Below the pieces are notes generated by a model. The model was not told where the DNA came from, searched no databases, and saw only the letters and a list, made by a program, of their open reading frames with translations. Below are positions 7,478-15,446 of a stretch of DNA of 38,145 nt, piece by piece. How positions within the stretch are numbered: the first letter of the stretch is position 1; each line of letters starts with the position of its first letter. Position numbers and translations under genes: made by a program. This DNA is from Candidatus Omnitrophota bacterium (GTDB lineage: Bacteria > Omnitrophota > Omnitrophia > Omnitrophales > Aquincolibacteriaceae). Location: assembly GCA_003140935.1 (NCBI GenBank), contig PLLJ01000038.1:70858-109002 (forward strand), written 5' to 3'.

Positions 7478-8633
7478 ATTTTGCTTGTATGAACTTCACC
7501 ATCCGGTCGACCGTTTCTTGAGACATCTGATCGAAGACCGGCAACCGGACCCCCAATACCGATTTCAGCTGACTTTGATCGAAAAAGGCCTCTTGCCAAA
7601 AATACTTTTCATAAATTTTAATGGACCGAAAGAACCGCCTCTCCAGCAGAGAAAGCTCCTTGATGTCTTCCTTGGGACACCAAACGAGATCCGGCCAATC
7701 CAAGGCCGTCCGCACATAAAGGTTAAGCATCTCGAGCCGGATCGGCGCGGGATCGGTTAAATGAAAGGCTTTTCCCCAGGCTTCATCCGTTTCGAGCAAC
7801 AGTGAGATAAGCTTTGCCACATAATCCACAGGGATAAAATTCTTCGTCGCGTTAGGGTCCCCGGGAATGCGGAAGCGGCCATCGTCTGTCTTGTCCCGGA
7901 TCATCCGGCGGATCGTAAGGAGTCGGAATATCAGATCGAAAAAATGGTGATTGGGGCACATATACCCGCTCCGGGAATCCCCGACAATAATGCTGGGCCG
8001 AACGATCAAAAAGCGGATCCGTCCTGAGGCTGCCGCATCCCTGACTTCATTTTCAGCGATCGCTTTGCTTCGTTCATATCCGTTCCGGAACCCTTCCGTC
8101 ATCAGAAGTTCATCTTCGCGCACAACACCCGTACGCTCGCCGGCGACATAAGCGGAGCTCACATGGACAAGCGCCTTCGCGTGCGTATGCGAAGCAAACT
8201 CGATCGCCTCACGTGTTCCTCCGATATTGATCGCCTCTAAGCTTTTCCAATCCGTTTCAAGCGCGGTACACGCGGCATTATGGATCACCACATCCGTCGA
8301 GGCCGCATACTCGTCATAAAGCCTCTTACCTATACCAAAAAAGAGCTGGGTCGTATCTCCCTCGACAGCGAATAAATTCCGCTCGCTGAATTGATCCCAC
8401 GGAAACTCGGGATCATAATCCAATAAACGATTCTTCAAACGATCGCCTGCGCTTAAACCCTTCTGCGCACGTACGAGTGCCGTCACAGTATGTCCTCTCT
8501 TGAGCAAGTCGCACAAGAGAACGGTCCCTAAAAATCCGGTTGCCCCCGTCAAAAAAATACGCTTTGTTTCTTCCTTTGGCACCTGTCCGTGCGGACTAAC
8601 CGCATCCCGTGGCTCCTGCTCTTGATTTTTCAT
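7392..8633 (-). CDS. extended SDR/fatty-acyl-CoA-reductase-like NAD(P)-binding protein
   Basis: 413 residues from ATG 8633. The GATGFLG nucleotide-binding motif is near the N-terminus. HNAA and SSAYVAGE follow, then catalytic YERSK (YxxxK), then the IVRPSIIVGDSRSG segment of the NAD_binding_4 (thioester reductase/male-sterility) group. Members reduce acyl thioesters or modify lipid precursors, but a sugar-nucleotide epimerase role cannot be excluded. ATG 8633 is chosen because GGAAAAAGG precedes it and the predicted transcript starts near 8656, which excludes the longer in-frame start at 8672. It forms a two-gene unit with the radical SAM gene. Confidence 0.8.
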   Translation of the reverse strand: MKNQEQEPRDAVSPHGQVPKEETKRIFLTGATGFLGTVLLCDLLKRGHTVTALVRAQKGLSAGDRLKNRLLDYDPEFPWDQFSERNLFAVEGDTTQLFFGIGKRLYDEYAASTDVVIHNAACTALETDWKSLEAINIGGTREAIEFASHTHAKALVHVSSAYVAGERTGVVREDELLMTEGFRNGYERSKAIAENEVRDAAASGRIRFLIVRPSIIVGDSRSGYMCPNHHFFDLIFRLLTIRRMIRDKTDDGRFRIPGDPNATKNFIPVDYVAKLISLLLETDEAWGKAFHLTDPAPIRLEMLNLYVRTALDWPDLVWCPKEDIKELSLLERRFFRSIKIYEKYFWQEAFFDQSQLKSVLGVRLPVFDQMSQETVDRMVKFIQAKYAGRDTARKQRSARKKDGKISTVQPLCA

Positions 8634-8662
8634 GGCCTTTTTCCTTTTGTAAATGTGACTAT

Positions 8663-8707
8663 AAGCTCGCACAAAAACCAGAAGGGTAATATGGGGTCTT
8701 TACCCCA
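8663..8707 (-). promoter_or_regulatory. dyad promoter 3 (SDR/radical SAM unit)
   Basis: ATGGGGT-CTTT-ACCCCA at 8691-8707, centre 8699.5. At the standard 31.5-nt spacing the hexamer is GAGCTT (8668-8663), the weakest of the ten. A better TATAGT lies 5 nt further downstream. In gene orientation the proximal half is ACCCCATAT. The 8708-8968 stretch upstream holds no gene; it contains an 8-bp inverted repeat (AGGTTATT/AATAACCT, 8741-8770). Confidence 0.65.
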
Positions 8708-8968
8708 GGAGCTATCCCTGTCATGAGCTATCATCTTTAGAGGTTATTCTCCTTAGTTTTTTAATAACCTTTATTGCTCGCGTGAATTCTAAAAAATTTC
8801 CGGGGGCTGGTAAATGGCCTGCATCCTCTTCCTTCTGACATTTTTCCACCTCAGATGGGGGCAATGGGGTTCATACTCTCCCAGGGGAAAACTCCCCCAT
8901 CAATCTGCTTGGAAGAGACATCGTGTTTGTCGCCCATAGAATGGTTTTCGAAATAGTCTCTTAGGGGC

Positions 8969-9616
8969 CTATTTACTTTTAGGCTTCTCTGCCAAGGTTC
9001 TTAAATCCCCTTCAAATTCGGACAGGATCTTGACCAAAGCCTGATTCCATCCTTCCACTAACCGTTGCGGTGAAGTCTCCGGAATAGAAATGGCTTCCGG
9101 ATAAACTTTCTGGAAAAGCACCTTGACCCCTTCAAGGTCGGACTTACTGACGGTCCATTCCATTTTTAAAACGGCTTTGGGTTCATCGCTCCTCCGATAG
9201 TCCCCGTAGAATTCGAGCACTTTCCCGTCGATCAAATAGTAGGGATTGGCCGTAACATCCGCCGGCAAAACAAAGGCAATGGCGGGAGATCCCTTGAGCC
9301 AACCCTGCGCTTGATCTTGGATCATCACCGCCGGAGAGGCCATGAGTTGATGATAGAAATCAGATTCATAACGGATCTCATCGGCGCGGTAAGTCAAATA
9401 CCTGTCTGCGAACTGAGGCACCACTGAAAAAGGCTTGAGCCGGACGGAAATGACCGCACCGGTATAAGCAGCGTAGTCCCCCGGACCGGCATCGAGGCAA
9501 TAGGTTTTGATGTCCGGAAAACTTTTTCGCAAATGCACACATCCGGGCCATAACATACCCATAACTGCCAGGAAAAGTAAAAGGGCCGTGCACTTGGATG
9601 GCTTTAAAATATTCAT
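8969..9616 (-). CDS. PqiC-like ABC-transport auxiliary lipoprotein
   Basis: 215 residues. Lipoprotein signal with box LWPGC (Cys26). The body matches the ABC-type transport auxiliary lipoprotein group (PqiC/YmbA-like): RLKPFSVVPQFADRYLTYR followed by DEIRYESDFYHQLMASP, the usual start of this fold. These outer-membrane lipoproteins work with MCE-protein tunnels in lipid transport. It is last in the SYLF-MlaE-MlaF-MCE operon, with its ATG overlapping the MCE stop by 4 nt. That context makes it the likely outer-membrane partner of this system. Confidence 0.85.
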   Translation of the reverse strand: MNILKPSKCTALLLFLAVMGMLWPGCVHLRKSFPDIKTYCLDAGPGDYAAYTGAVISVRLKPFSVVPQFADRYLTYRADEIRYESDFYHQLMASPAVMIQDQAQGWLKGSPAIAFVLPADVTANPYYLIDGKVLEFYGDYRRSDEPKAVLKMEWTVSKSDLEGVKVLFQKVYPEAISIPETSPQRLVEGWNQALVKILSEFEGDLRTLAEKPKSK

Positions 9617-10383
9617 CGGTCATACCTCGATTTTGGCGGCGCCTCGCCGAAGATCATTTGCGAGGGATATTTCTTGCCGGTTGACGTAATGTCCTCGATA
9701 TTTTTGGAGATCACTTCGAGATGAGGTAAAATTCCGTCGAGCCTCGTCAGCAAGGCCGGAAAATCGGCGGACGCCTGGTTCAGGTTGCCCAAAAGCGGGT
9801 AGACATCGCTATCAAGTTTATTTAAAAATTTTTCTACCGAATCCCTAAAGCGGGTCGTCATGCTCGGCGCCGAGGGAATGTAGAGATAATCGGGCTTCCA
9901 ATCCATTTCGTCCAGGGGAGGTACTTCGTTCGGGTCCTGGAACCCCAATTCAAGATAAACCAGCCCCGTGATCCCGATCCCCACCATTTTGACCCGCAAA
10001 GCATGCTCCTCGACCAGGTAATTCACCGAAGCCTGCTTTCTTTTAAGATTTTTATTCTTAATGCCCAAAAAATATTTTGCCTCCAATTCGAAGACCACGA
10101 TCACCTTCTTGTAATGCTCCGCTAAGTCTTTTAAAGATATTTCATGTTTGTACTCATCCTTGATGAACCGGATATTTTTGACTTTTCCGACTTGTACGCC
10201 GCTGAATTTTACCGGAGCCCCGACATCCAACCCCTGAACGGATTGTAAAAAATAAGTCTCGGCGAGGATCGGCGGTTCATCAAAAATAGAGCGTGATCCG
10301 AAAATGATGAGTCCAACGCAGAGAAGCCCCAGGGCCCCGAGGGTAAAGAGTCCGATCTTAAAATAACGCGCTTTTTCGCTCAT
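9613..10383 (-). CDS. mlaD: MCE-domain protein (MlaD-type)
   Basis: 256 residues. One N-terminal membrane helix (about 9-30). The MCE domain follows at about 39-125 (TYFLQSVQGLDVGAPVKFSG, then VGKVKNIRFI). The C-terminal half is helical, as in MlaD/PqiB relatives, and would extend into the periplasm. It is the lipid-binding subunit of a MlaE/MlaF-type importer or exporter. The start has AGGAGA 9 nt upstream. It sits 15 bp after the ATPase gene and is coupled to the auxiliary lipoprotein gene. Confidence 0.9.
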   Translation of the reverse strand: MSEKARYFKIGLFTLGALGLLCVGLIIFGSRSIFDEPPILAETYFLQSVQGLDVGAPVKFSGVQVGKVKNIRFIKDEYKHEISLKDLAEHYKKVIVVFELEAKYFLGIKNKNLKRKQASVNYLVEEHALRVKMVGIGITGLVYLELGFQDPNEVPPLDEMDWKPDYLYIPSAPSMTTRFRDSVEKFLNKLDSDVYPLLGNLNQASADFPALLTRLDGILPHLEVISKNIEDITSTGKKYPSQMIFGEAPPKSRYDR

Positions 10384-10398
10384 ATCATTTCTCCTGTC

Positions 10399-11172
10399 TC
10401 AGAACTCGTCATGGGATATTTTGCGATTAAAAAAATTACGGACATTTTCGTTTTCGGCATGTTCCTTTAAGTAGGCCGGGGTTCCTTCCGCGATGATTTT
10501 TTTTGTTTTTTTATCAAGCATAATGACACGGCCGGCGATCGTATAAGTGCTGTCAAGTTCGTGGCTCACCACCACAAAAGTAACTCCGAGCGCTTGTGAA
10601 AGCTTCAGGATCAGCTTATCAAGCTTCACGGAGGTAATGGGGTCAAGGCCCGACGAGGGTTCGTCTAAGAACAAGATGTTCGGGTCGAGGGCCATGGCCC
10701 GGGCAATGGCGGCCCTTCTCTGCATGCCTCCGGAGATCTCAGCCGGCATGTGGCTTTCAAATCCCTGCAGCCCGACGAGCATGAGTTTTAGAGCCGCGAC
10801 CGACTTCCGAGCCGGCTCCTCGAGTTCCGTGAATTCCTCCAGTGGCAGCATCATATTCTCAAGAAGCGTCATGGACCCGAACAGAGCCCCGCTTTGGTAC
10901 ATGACCCCGATGCGGTTGAGAAGCTCGAGCCTGTCCTTGCCATCCGCCTTCACCATATCGGTACCTTCATATAAAATTTCGCCGGTCATCGGTTTTAAAA
11001 GCCCGATCATGTGTTTAAACAAGGTGCTTTTTCCGCACCCGGACTCTCCGAGGATCACGAACACTTCGCCTTTTTTGACATCGAACGAAATATCATCAAT
11101 GACAGACTCTCCGTCATAGCCGGCGGTAAGATTTTTCACTTCGATGATCTTTTCTTTTTCCGTTTCTGCCAT
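10399..11172 (-). CDS. mlaF: MlaF-type ABC ATPase
   Basis: 257 residues. Walker A G42-ESGCGKST50. ABC signature SGGMQRR at 147. Walker B ILFLDEP 166-172, followed by SSGLDP. The switch His is in VVSHEL. The Q-loop region MYQSGALFGSMTLLENMMLP is diagnostic of the MlaF (Ttg2A) family. It powers lipid movement by the MlaE permease encoded 3 bp upstream. It acts on the cytoplasmic face of the inner membrane. Confidence 0.95.
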   Translation of the reverse strand: MAETEKEKIIEVKNLTAGYDGESVIDDISFDVKKGEVFVILGESGCGKSTLFKHMIGLLKPMTGEILYEGTDMVKADGKDRLELLNRIGVMYQSGALFGSMTLLENMMLPLEEFTELEEPARKSVAALKLMLVGLQGFESHMPAEISGGMQRRAAIARAMALDPNILFLDEPSSGLDPITSVKLDKLILKLSQALGVTFVVVSHELDSTYTIAGRVIMLDKKTKKIIAEGTPAYLKEHAENENVRNFFNRKISHDEF

Positions 11173-11175
11173 GGC

Positions 11176-12306
11176 TTAAATCCCCAACACGTAATAAATG
11201 GCCGAGATCACACCATCTAAAATAATGATCGTTAACATCCCCGTTACGACTGAAGACGTGGTGGACTCGCCTACCGCCGAGGCACCCGCCTTGGTCCTCA
11301 ACCCATGCAAGCACCCAATACCGCCCACAGCGATCGCGAACGGATAGGCCTTGAGGAGGCCGCCGAAAATATCCCGCAATGTCACCACGGTCACAATTTG
11401 ATGCATATAGGTCGTGAGGGAATACCCCAAAGTTCGGAATACGACGGCGCCGCCGACCATTCCGAAAAAATCGCAAACGATCGTCAGAAGCGGCGCCAAA
11501 AACAGGATGCCCAATATCCGGCTGACGACCAGAAAACGAACAGGCTCGAACCCCATGGTGGTCAGGGCGTCGATCTCTTCATTGATCTTCATCGTTCCGA
11601 TTTCCGCCGCGATGGCCGAGCCTGTCCTGCCGGCCAAAATAATGGCGGTGATCAAAGGTCCAAGTTCCCTCAATACTGTGAAGGCCACCACATTGGCGAC
11701 AAATAAGTCTGAACCCGTTTGTCTTAAGGGAAGCGCGGATTGAAACGCCATGATGACCCCGATCAAGAAGCCTGTCAGGCTCACCAAGGGTACGGCATCC
11801 ACACCCGCCTTCTCGATGAACACCCAAACATCCTTCCATCGGATCGACCGGGGATGGGAAAGGGCCTTTACCAAATGACTTAATGCTTCGCCGATAAAAG
11901 CAATTTGGTCATAGAGATCGCTCAAATAATGTTCGGCGGTTCGTCCTAAGGCTTCTATGAAATGGACTTTGGGAATCTCTTTTTTAGCGGTTGCTTTGTC
12001 ATGACGCTGGCTGACGATCTCGAAGAGATTTTTGATGTCGGCGCTGAGTCCCTCCACCTGGAAAGTTCCGCCCGAGGAATCCTGACGGTTTTTAAGTTCC
12101 TGAAAAAAACAGACCCCTGTCATATCACAATATTCCAAAGGGGCGGCATCCAATAACAACTGGGAAGGATGACTTTTTTCAAGAAGCTCTTCGGCTTCCC
12201 GCCAGACATTTCCCGCCGTCTTAGCGCTCAAGCGGCCGGAGATCCGCAGAGAGAGCTTTTGATCTTTCTTATCAAGAACTTCGAGCTTAGGACCTTGATC
12301 TGACAT
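11176..12306 (-). CDS. mlaE: MlaE-type permease with N-terminal STAS domain
   Basis: 376 residues, longer than E. coli MlaE (about 260). The extra N-terminal 100 residues form a STAS-like domain (LRISGRLSAKTAGNVW, LLLDAAPLEYCDMTG). In E. coli this domain is a separate protein, MlaB. The C-terminal part carries the permease signature (GPLITAIILAGRTGSAIAAE, TMKINEEIDALTTMG). The STAS-permease fusion is common outside gamma-proteobacteria. It follows the SYLF gene after 27 bp and lies in one operon with mlaF, the MCE gene and the auxiliary lipoprotein gene. Confidence 0.92.
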   Translation of the reverse strand: MSDQGPKLEVLDKKDQKLSLRISGRLSAKTAGNVWREAEELLEKSHPSQLLLDAAPLEYCDMTGVCFFQELKNRQDSSGGTFQVEGLSADIKNLFEIVSQRHDKATAKKEIPKVHFIEALGRTAEHYLSDLYDQIAFIGEALSHLVKALSHPRSIRWKDVWVFIEKAGVDAVPLVSLTGFLIGVIMAFQSALPLRQTGSDLFVANVVAFTVLRELGPLITAIILAGRTGSAIAAEIGTMKINEEIDALTTMGFEPVRFLVVSRILGILFLAPLLTIVCDFFGMVGGAVVFRTLGYSLTTYMHQIVTVVTLRDIFGGLLKAYPFAIAVGGIGCLHGLRTKAGASAVGESTTSSVVTGMLTIIILDGVISAIYYVLGI

Positions 12307-12333
12307 ATTCCGCCAGTAGAAGAAAATGAACCA

Positions 12334-12888
12334 TCAATCCGGTTTGATCTTGTTGAATTTCGACCCCTCGATGTTAAGGTTATACATTAGCCCCTTTTGC
12401 CCCAGCACATAGGCAATGATGGGCGCATTCGTTTTGGTGGTATCGACGGATCCGTCCGCGCCGATCGTAATCAGAGCGACGGAACCATCCACGCCGGCTT
12501 TCCATCCGTCACTTGACCGGAAATTCTTCAAGGCCGTATCCTCCATAAAAAGGAGGTAAACGCTTTTCACCTGGCCTCCGAGCTGAAAGCCTATGGAACC
12601 TGTGATCGTGTTGTAATAATCCACAGTCCTGCCGTTGATCCGAAGTGCGCCGGTGCCGTATTCCCCTCCGAGACCGATTCCAGCCTTGATCACACTCGGG
12701 AACACCAGAACCCCTTTCGCTTTCGAAACCATCTTTCCCCCATCAAAGACTTCTTTCTTAAAACGCTCTAAAGCTGTATCCACACTCGCATCGATCTCTC
12801 GTGCGGATTTAGCATAGGAAATAGGGACCAAAAGCGTCAGGGTGAGAAAAACAAATGCGGCAGTTCGTGCAAAAGATTGTAATTTCAT
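12334..12888 (-). CDS. SYLF-domain (Ysc84-like) lipid-binding secreted protein
   Basis: 184 residues. Sec signal peptide to about residue 26 (cleavage after SYA). The body is a SYLF domain: helical start AREIDASVDTALERFKKEV, then AKGVLVFPSVIKAGIGLGGEYGTGAL, then GSIGFQLGGQVKSVYLLFM. The family binds phosphoinositides in eukaryotes; bacterial members are periplasmic and often stress-linked. As first gene before mlaEFD it may handle lipids for the transporter (inference). Ribosome site AAAGGGG. It is driven by the dyad promoter at 12968-13013. Confidence 0.88.
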   Translation of the reverse strand: MKLQSFARTAAFVFLTLTLLVPISYAKSAREIDASVDTALERFKKEVFDGGKMVSKAKGVLVFPSVIKAGIGLGGEYGTGALRINGRTVDYYNTITGSIGFQLGGQVKSVYLLFMEDTALKNFRSSDGWKAGVDGSVALITIGADGSVDTTKTNAPIIAYVLGQKGLMYNLNIEGSKFNKIKPD

Positions 12889-12967
12889 AGTGAAACCCCT
12901 TTCGTGGAGGTTTTTACTTCTGCATACTGTTCATAGAATCGTTTATATGACTCACTTTCCTCATTAG

Positions 12968-13013
12968 AGGGTAAGCGAAACCCTCCTGAGAAAGCTATGG
13001 GGTATTCACCCCA
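12968..13013 (-). promoter_or_regulatory. dyad promoter 4 (SYLF-Mla unit)
   Basis: CTATGGGGTATTCACCCCA at 12995-13013, centre 13005.5. The best -10-like hexamer TACCCT (12973-12968) starts 32.5 nt away, one more than most sites. Predicted +1 is near 12961, giving a leader of about 73 nt. Confidence 0.7.
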
Positions 13014-13102
13014 ACGGGAGCTTTAAGCCTTTGAAAGCAACGAGAGTTTGAGGTCCAAAAAGGTCCCGTAAATATGCCTAGCCCGGCGTTTGTCCTCTGC
13101 GG

Positions 13103-14563
13103 CTAGGTTACGGAACTTCCAGGATTGTCGAGGAAGAGCGTATAGAGCATGTTGCTCACAAAAACAGGATCGTTGGTAATTCCCATATGCGCCGCGAATA
13201 AAATAGTGACTGAAGACCAATGGATAGGCGATTTCATGAACGGCCACGGAGCTCCTACACCGCGTTCGTTGAAGAGGGCGCTACTCGCGGTGACCTTGCC
13301 ATCTCCCGGAAGCTGCTTGATCACTTTTAACTTCCTTGTCTTCTCGTCGAAAGAGGCAATGGCATTAGTCAAAATGGACTCTCCAAGAAAAAGGTGCAGC
13401 GTCGTTCCCTGAAGAGGAGCGGCATCGACCCGCATCGCATCCGTAAATTGATGGGCCCGTTTCAAACACTTTTTCAGATGGTCGATGGCGATCTCACGGC
13501 GCTTTTCAGTGCTTTTGACACCTGGCAGTAGTTTTTCCAAGACTTTGTCCTGCTTGGGATCCGTCAGTCCCCACTTCATGTTGAGCCAAAGCTCCGGATC
13601 ATAAAGGTCCATTTTTTCATTCCCGTTTCTAGCCTTGACGACCATCCCGGAATCCGGAAGCGGCATCATTTCGTAAAGCGACGGGAATGTCCCCAGAACA
13701 GCGGGCTGGATCTTTGGAGCGCCCGGAGCAAAAACCATCCCCTCCACCAACTCAGTGAACGCATCCAAATATCCGGCATTGGGCGTGCCGACAATGACCG
13801 CCTTATGGACGTTTTTGGCTCCCCTCCACGTCAACGGGGGAAGCGAGCCGTCTTGCGGCAAATCCTCACCCCCGTACCTTAGGTAATAACGCGCTATCAG
13901 TCCCCCCATCGAATGAGCGACAATGTCGAATTTGACGTCGTAATCTTTGACCCCATAGAGTTCTTTGTACTTTTTTTGAAGATATTTTTTCTTCTCTTGA
14001 ATAAAAGCGTCGAGCTTTTGGGCGGTGTCGACGATGTCTCTGCGCCAGTCATATCCAAAGGTAAAACAGGTCTCGTATTCTTTATCAGCGCTATTTTCAG
14101 ATGTTTCACAGTGATAACCGGCAAATTCAAGGGCATTGATCATATCTTTGTAGCCGTTCATATGGATCGGAAGGCCGAGCAATCTTACTTTGACCGTTTC
14201 GAGTACCCCGGCAGGAAGAACGGTATCCCGAAGTTCGTTCAGGCTTTTCCCTTCCGTCATCGGCAGGCTCAGTAACCGCATTTGATTTGTCGAGAAGTTT
14301 TCGATCATCTCTTTACCGGTAAACAATCCCCAAACTATTCTTTGGGATGCTGAATCGACAAGCCTGGAGCCGAAGATCCCGGGGATGACGATGACGGGAT
14401 GCCTTTCAAGTCCCTCGTACTGAAAAGCTCTACGGGCCTGGTCGCTAATGAGTATTTTTCGGTCCGTCTTGAAGGAATTGTAAGAGCCCGTGGCGGAGCA
14501 TCCACTGAAGACGAATGTGACGATCGAAAGCGCGTAGCAGAATATTTTTTTAGATTTTAGCAT
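13103..14563 (-). CDS. LCAT-like alpha/beta-hydrolase lipoprotein
   Basis: 486 residues. Lipobox FSGC (Cys22). The N-terminal VIVIPGIFGSRL is the lid/oxyanion start of lecithin:cholesterol acyltransferase-type enzymes. FGYDWRRD and the elbow A-H-S218-M-G-G follow. The catalytic Asp/His are probably in the GDGKV (near 425) and IHWSSV (near 457) segments. LCAT-family proteins cleave or transfer acyl groups of phospholipids, so a lipid-anchored phospholipase or acyltransferase at the envelope is likely. It is last in the DUF3309-YihY unit. A CCTAGCC/GGCTAGG inverted repeat (13077-13107) spans its stop codon and may be a weak terminator. Confidence 0.85.
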   Translation of the reverse strand: MLKSKKIFCYALSIVTFVFSGCSATGSYNSFKTDRKILISDQARRAFQYEGLERHPVIVIPGIFGSRLVDSASQRIVWGLFTGKEMIENFSTNQMRLLSLPMTEGKSLNELRDTVLPAGVLETVKVRLLGLPIHMNGYKDMINALEFAGYHCETSENSADKEYETCFTFGYDWRRDIVDTAQKLDAFIQEKKKYLQKKYKELYGVKDYDVKFDIVAHSMGGLIARYYLRYGGEDLPQDGSLPPLTWRGAKNVHKAVIVGTPNAGYLDAFTELVEGMVFAPGAPKIQPAVLGTFPSLYEMMPLPDSGMVVKARNGNEKMDLYDPELWLNMKWGLTDPKQDKVLEKLLPGVKSTEKRREIAIDHLKKCLKRAHQFTDAMRVDAAPLQGTTLHLFLGESILTNAIASFDEKTRKLKVIKQLPGDGKVTASSALFNERGVGAPWPFMKSPIHWSSVTILFAAHMGITNDPVFVSNMLYTLFLDNPGSSVT

Positions 14564-14605
14564 CGCTAACCCTGAGAACCCTTTCTGGGACTAACCGCAC
14601 GCCAC

Positions 14606-14833
14606 CTAGGTTGATTCAACCTTTTGTTGGCCAGCAGAAATAACGGCAACGTAAATGAACCCTTTTTTGGGATTTGAAATCCGGCCAAAGGCTGCATGAG
14701 TCAGATCCACTTTCCGATGCAGACGTTTATTCGGACCGCGATCGTTGACACGGCAAATCACCCATTTCCCGGTCAACGCATTGATCACGACAAGTCGTTC
14801 CCCAAAAGGATAATCCCATGAGGCGCAGGTCAT
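14606..14833 (-). CDS. RlpA-like double-psi beta-barrel, C-terminal part (split gene)
   Basis: 75 residues starting MTCASWDYPFGERLVV. It continues with VICRVNDRGPNKRLHRKVDLTHAAF, the conserved core of RlpA (NDRGP and DLS/TxAA). RlpA proteins bind or cleave septal peptidoglycan. By itself it lacks the signal and the GIASWY start, which are in the overlapping upstream frame. Its ATG overlaps the upstream TGA (ATGA). Read together after a -1 shift at the A6 run (14833-14838), the two frames make one complete RlpA-like protein of about 149 residues. Confidence 0.75.
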   Translation of the reverse strand: MTCASWDYPFGERLVVINALTGKWVICRVNDRGPNKRLHRKVDLTHAAFGRISNPKKGFIYVAVISAGQQKVEST

Positions 14834-15048
14834 TTTTTATCACTAAACTTTTCGTCGTTCGCTGTCTCAGGTTTAATTTTCGCGTCTTTTTTATTATACC
14901 AAGAAGCAATTCCGAAACGCGCTCTTGAAAGATCCAAATCCGAAAATTGGGTCTTTATATCATGAGCAAGAACCCAAACCGCTATCGCCATATCCGCCAG
15001 AAGGACAAAGGCGATCAACCCAATGATCTTTTTCTTGAATGTGGACAT
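14830..15048 (-). CDS. RlpA-like protein, N-terminal part (split gene)
   Basis: 72 residues from ATG 15048 (a GTG two codons upstream is also possible). One membrane or signal segment (about 6-28), then ARFGIASWYNKKDAKIKPETANDEKFSDKK. This matches the RlpA opening (GxASWYG...TANGE.F) but stops just before the MTCAHRTLPFG-type continuation. That continuation is found one frame away. Causes to consider are a mutation, an assembly error in the A6 run, or slippage. Confidence 0.7.
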   Translation of the reverse strand: MSTFKKKIIGLIAFVLLADMAIAVWVLAHDIKTQFSDLDLSRARFGIASWYNKKDAKIKPETANDEKFSDKK

Positions 15049-15182
15049 GCTCACCGGGAATTATGAAAAATGATCGTGGTTTGCTCCGGGTTCCGATCTT
15101 TGGCATCCAAACTACAACCCCGCGGAGAAACCCCCGCATCTGTTTTCCCATCGGTCGGAATTTGTCCCCTCTGTCCGATTCT

Positions 15183-15443
15183 TTAAAACTGGATTAGATG
15201 ATTGCGCTTAAGCGAATCTTTTTCTATCGCCGCCTCAGTGGAAGTGGAATCTCCGTTCGCTTCCTGACGTTCGATCACAGCGGCCGAATCCCTGTCTTGA
15301 CGGCTTAGGGTCTCCGGACTCTTATGCTTGAGAGAGGAACAACCCGAAAGGATAAGCCCCGCGGCAACGACCCCCAGCATCAACATGGCTAAAGTTATCT
15401 TTCGCATTGAGTTCATGAAGGGCACCCGTGTTGACATTTCCAT
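15183..15443 (-). CDS. small lipoprotein
   Basis: Up to 86 residues. In-frame starts at 15443, 15416 (Met10) and 15407 (Met13); the last gives the cleaner signal MRKITLAMLMLGVVAAGLILSGC with lipobox LSGC. The mature part is about 50 polar residues, rich in Ser, Glu and Asp. No family recognised. The first start lies 3 nt after the AsmA-like gene stop, so it belongs to the same unit. No start has a clear ribosome site. Confidence 0.6.
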   Translation of the reverse strand: MEMSTRVPFMNSMRKITLAMLMLGVVAAGLILSGCSSLKHKSPETLSRQDRDSAAVIERQEANGDSTSTEAAIEKDSLKRNHLIQF

Positions 15444-15446
15444 GGA

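Noticed and set aside
8864..8898. An eleventh dyad (AATGGGGTTCATACTCTCCCA)
   Set aside because: Only one half fits, the ACCCC half is missing, and no gene start or -10 lies at the right distance.
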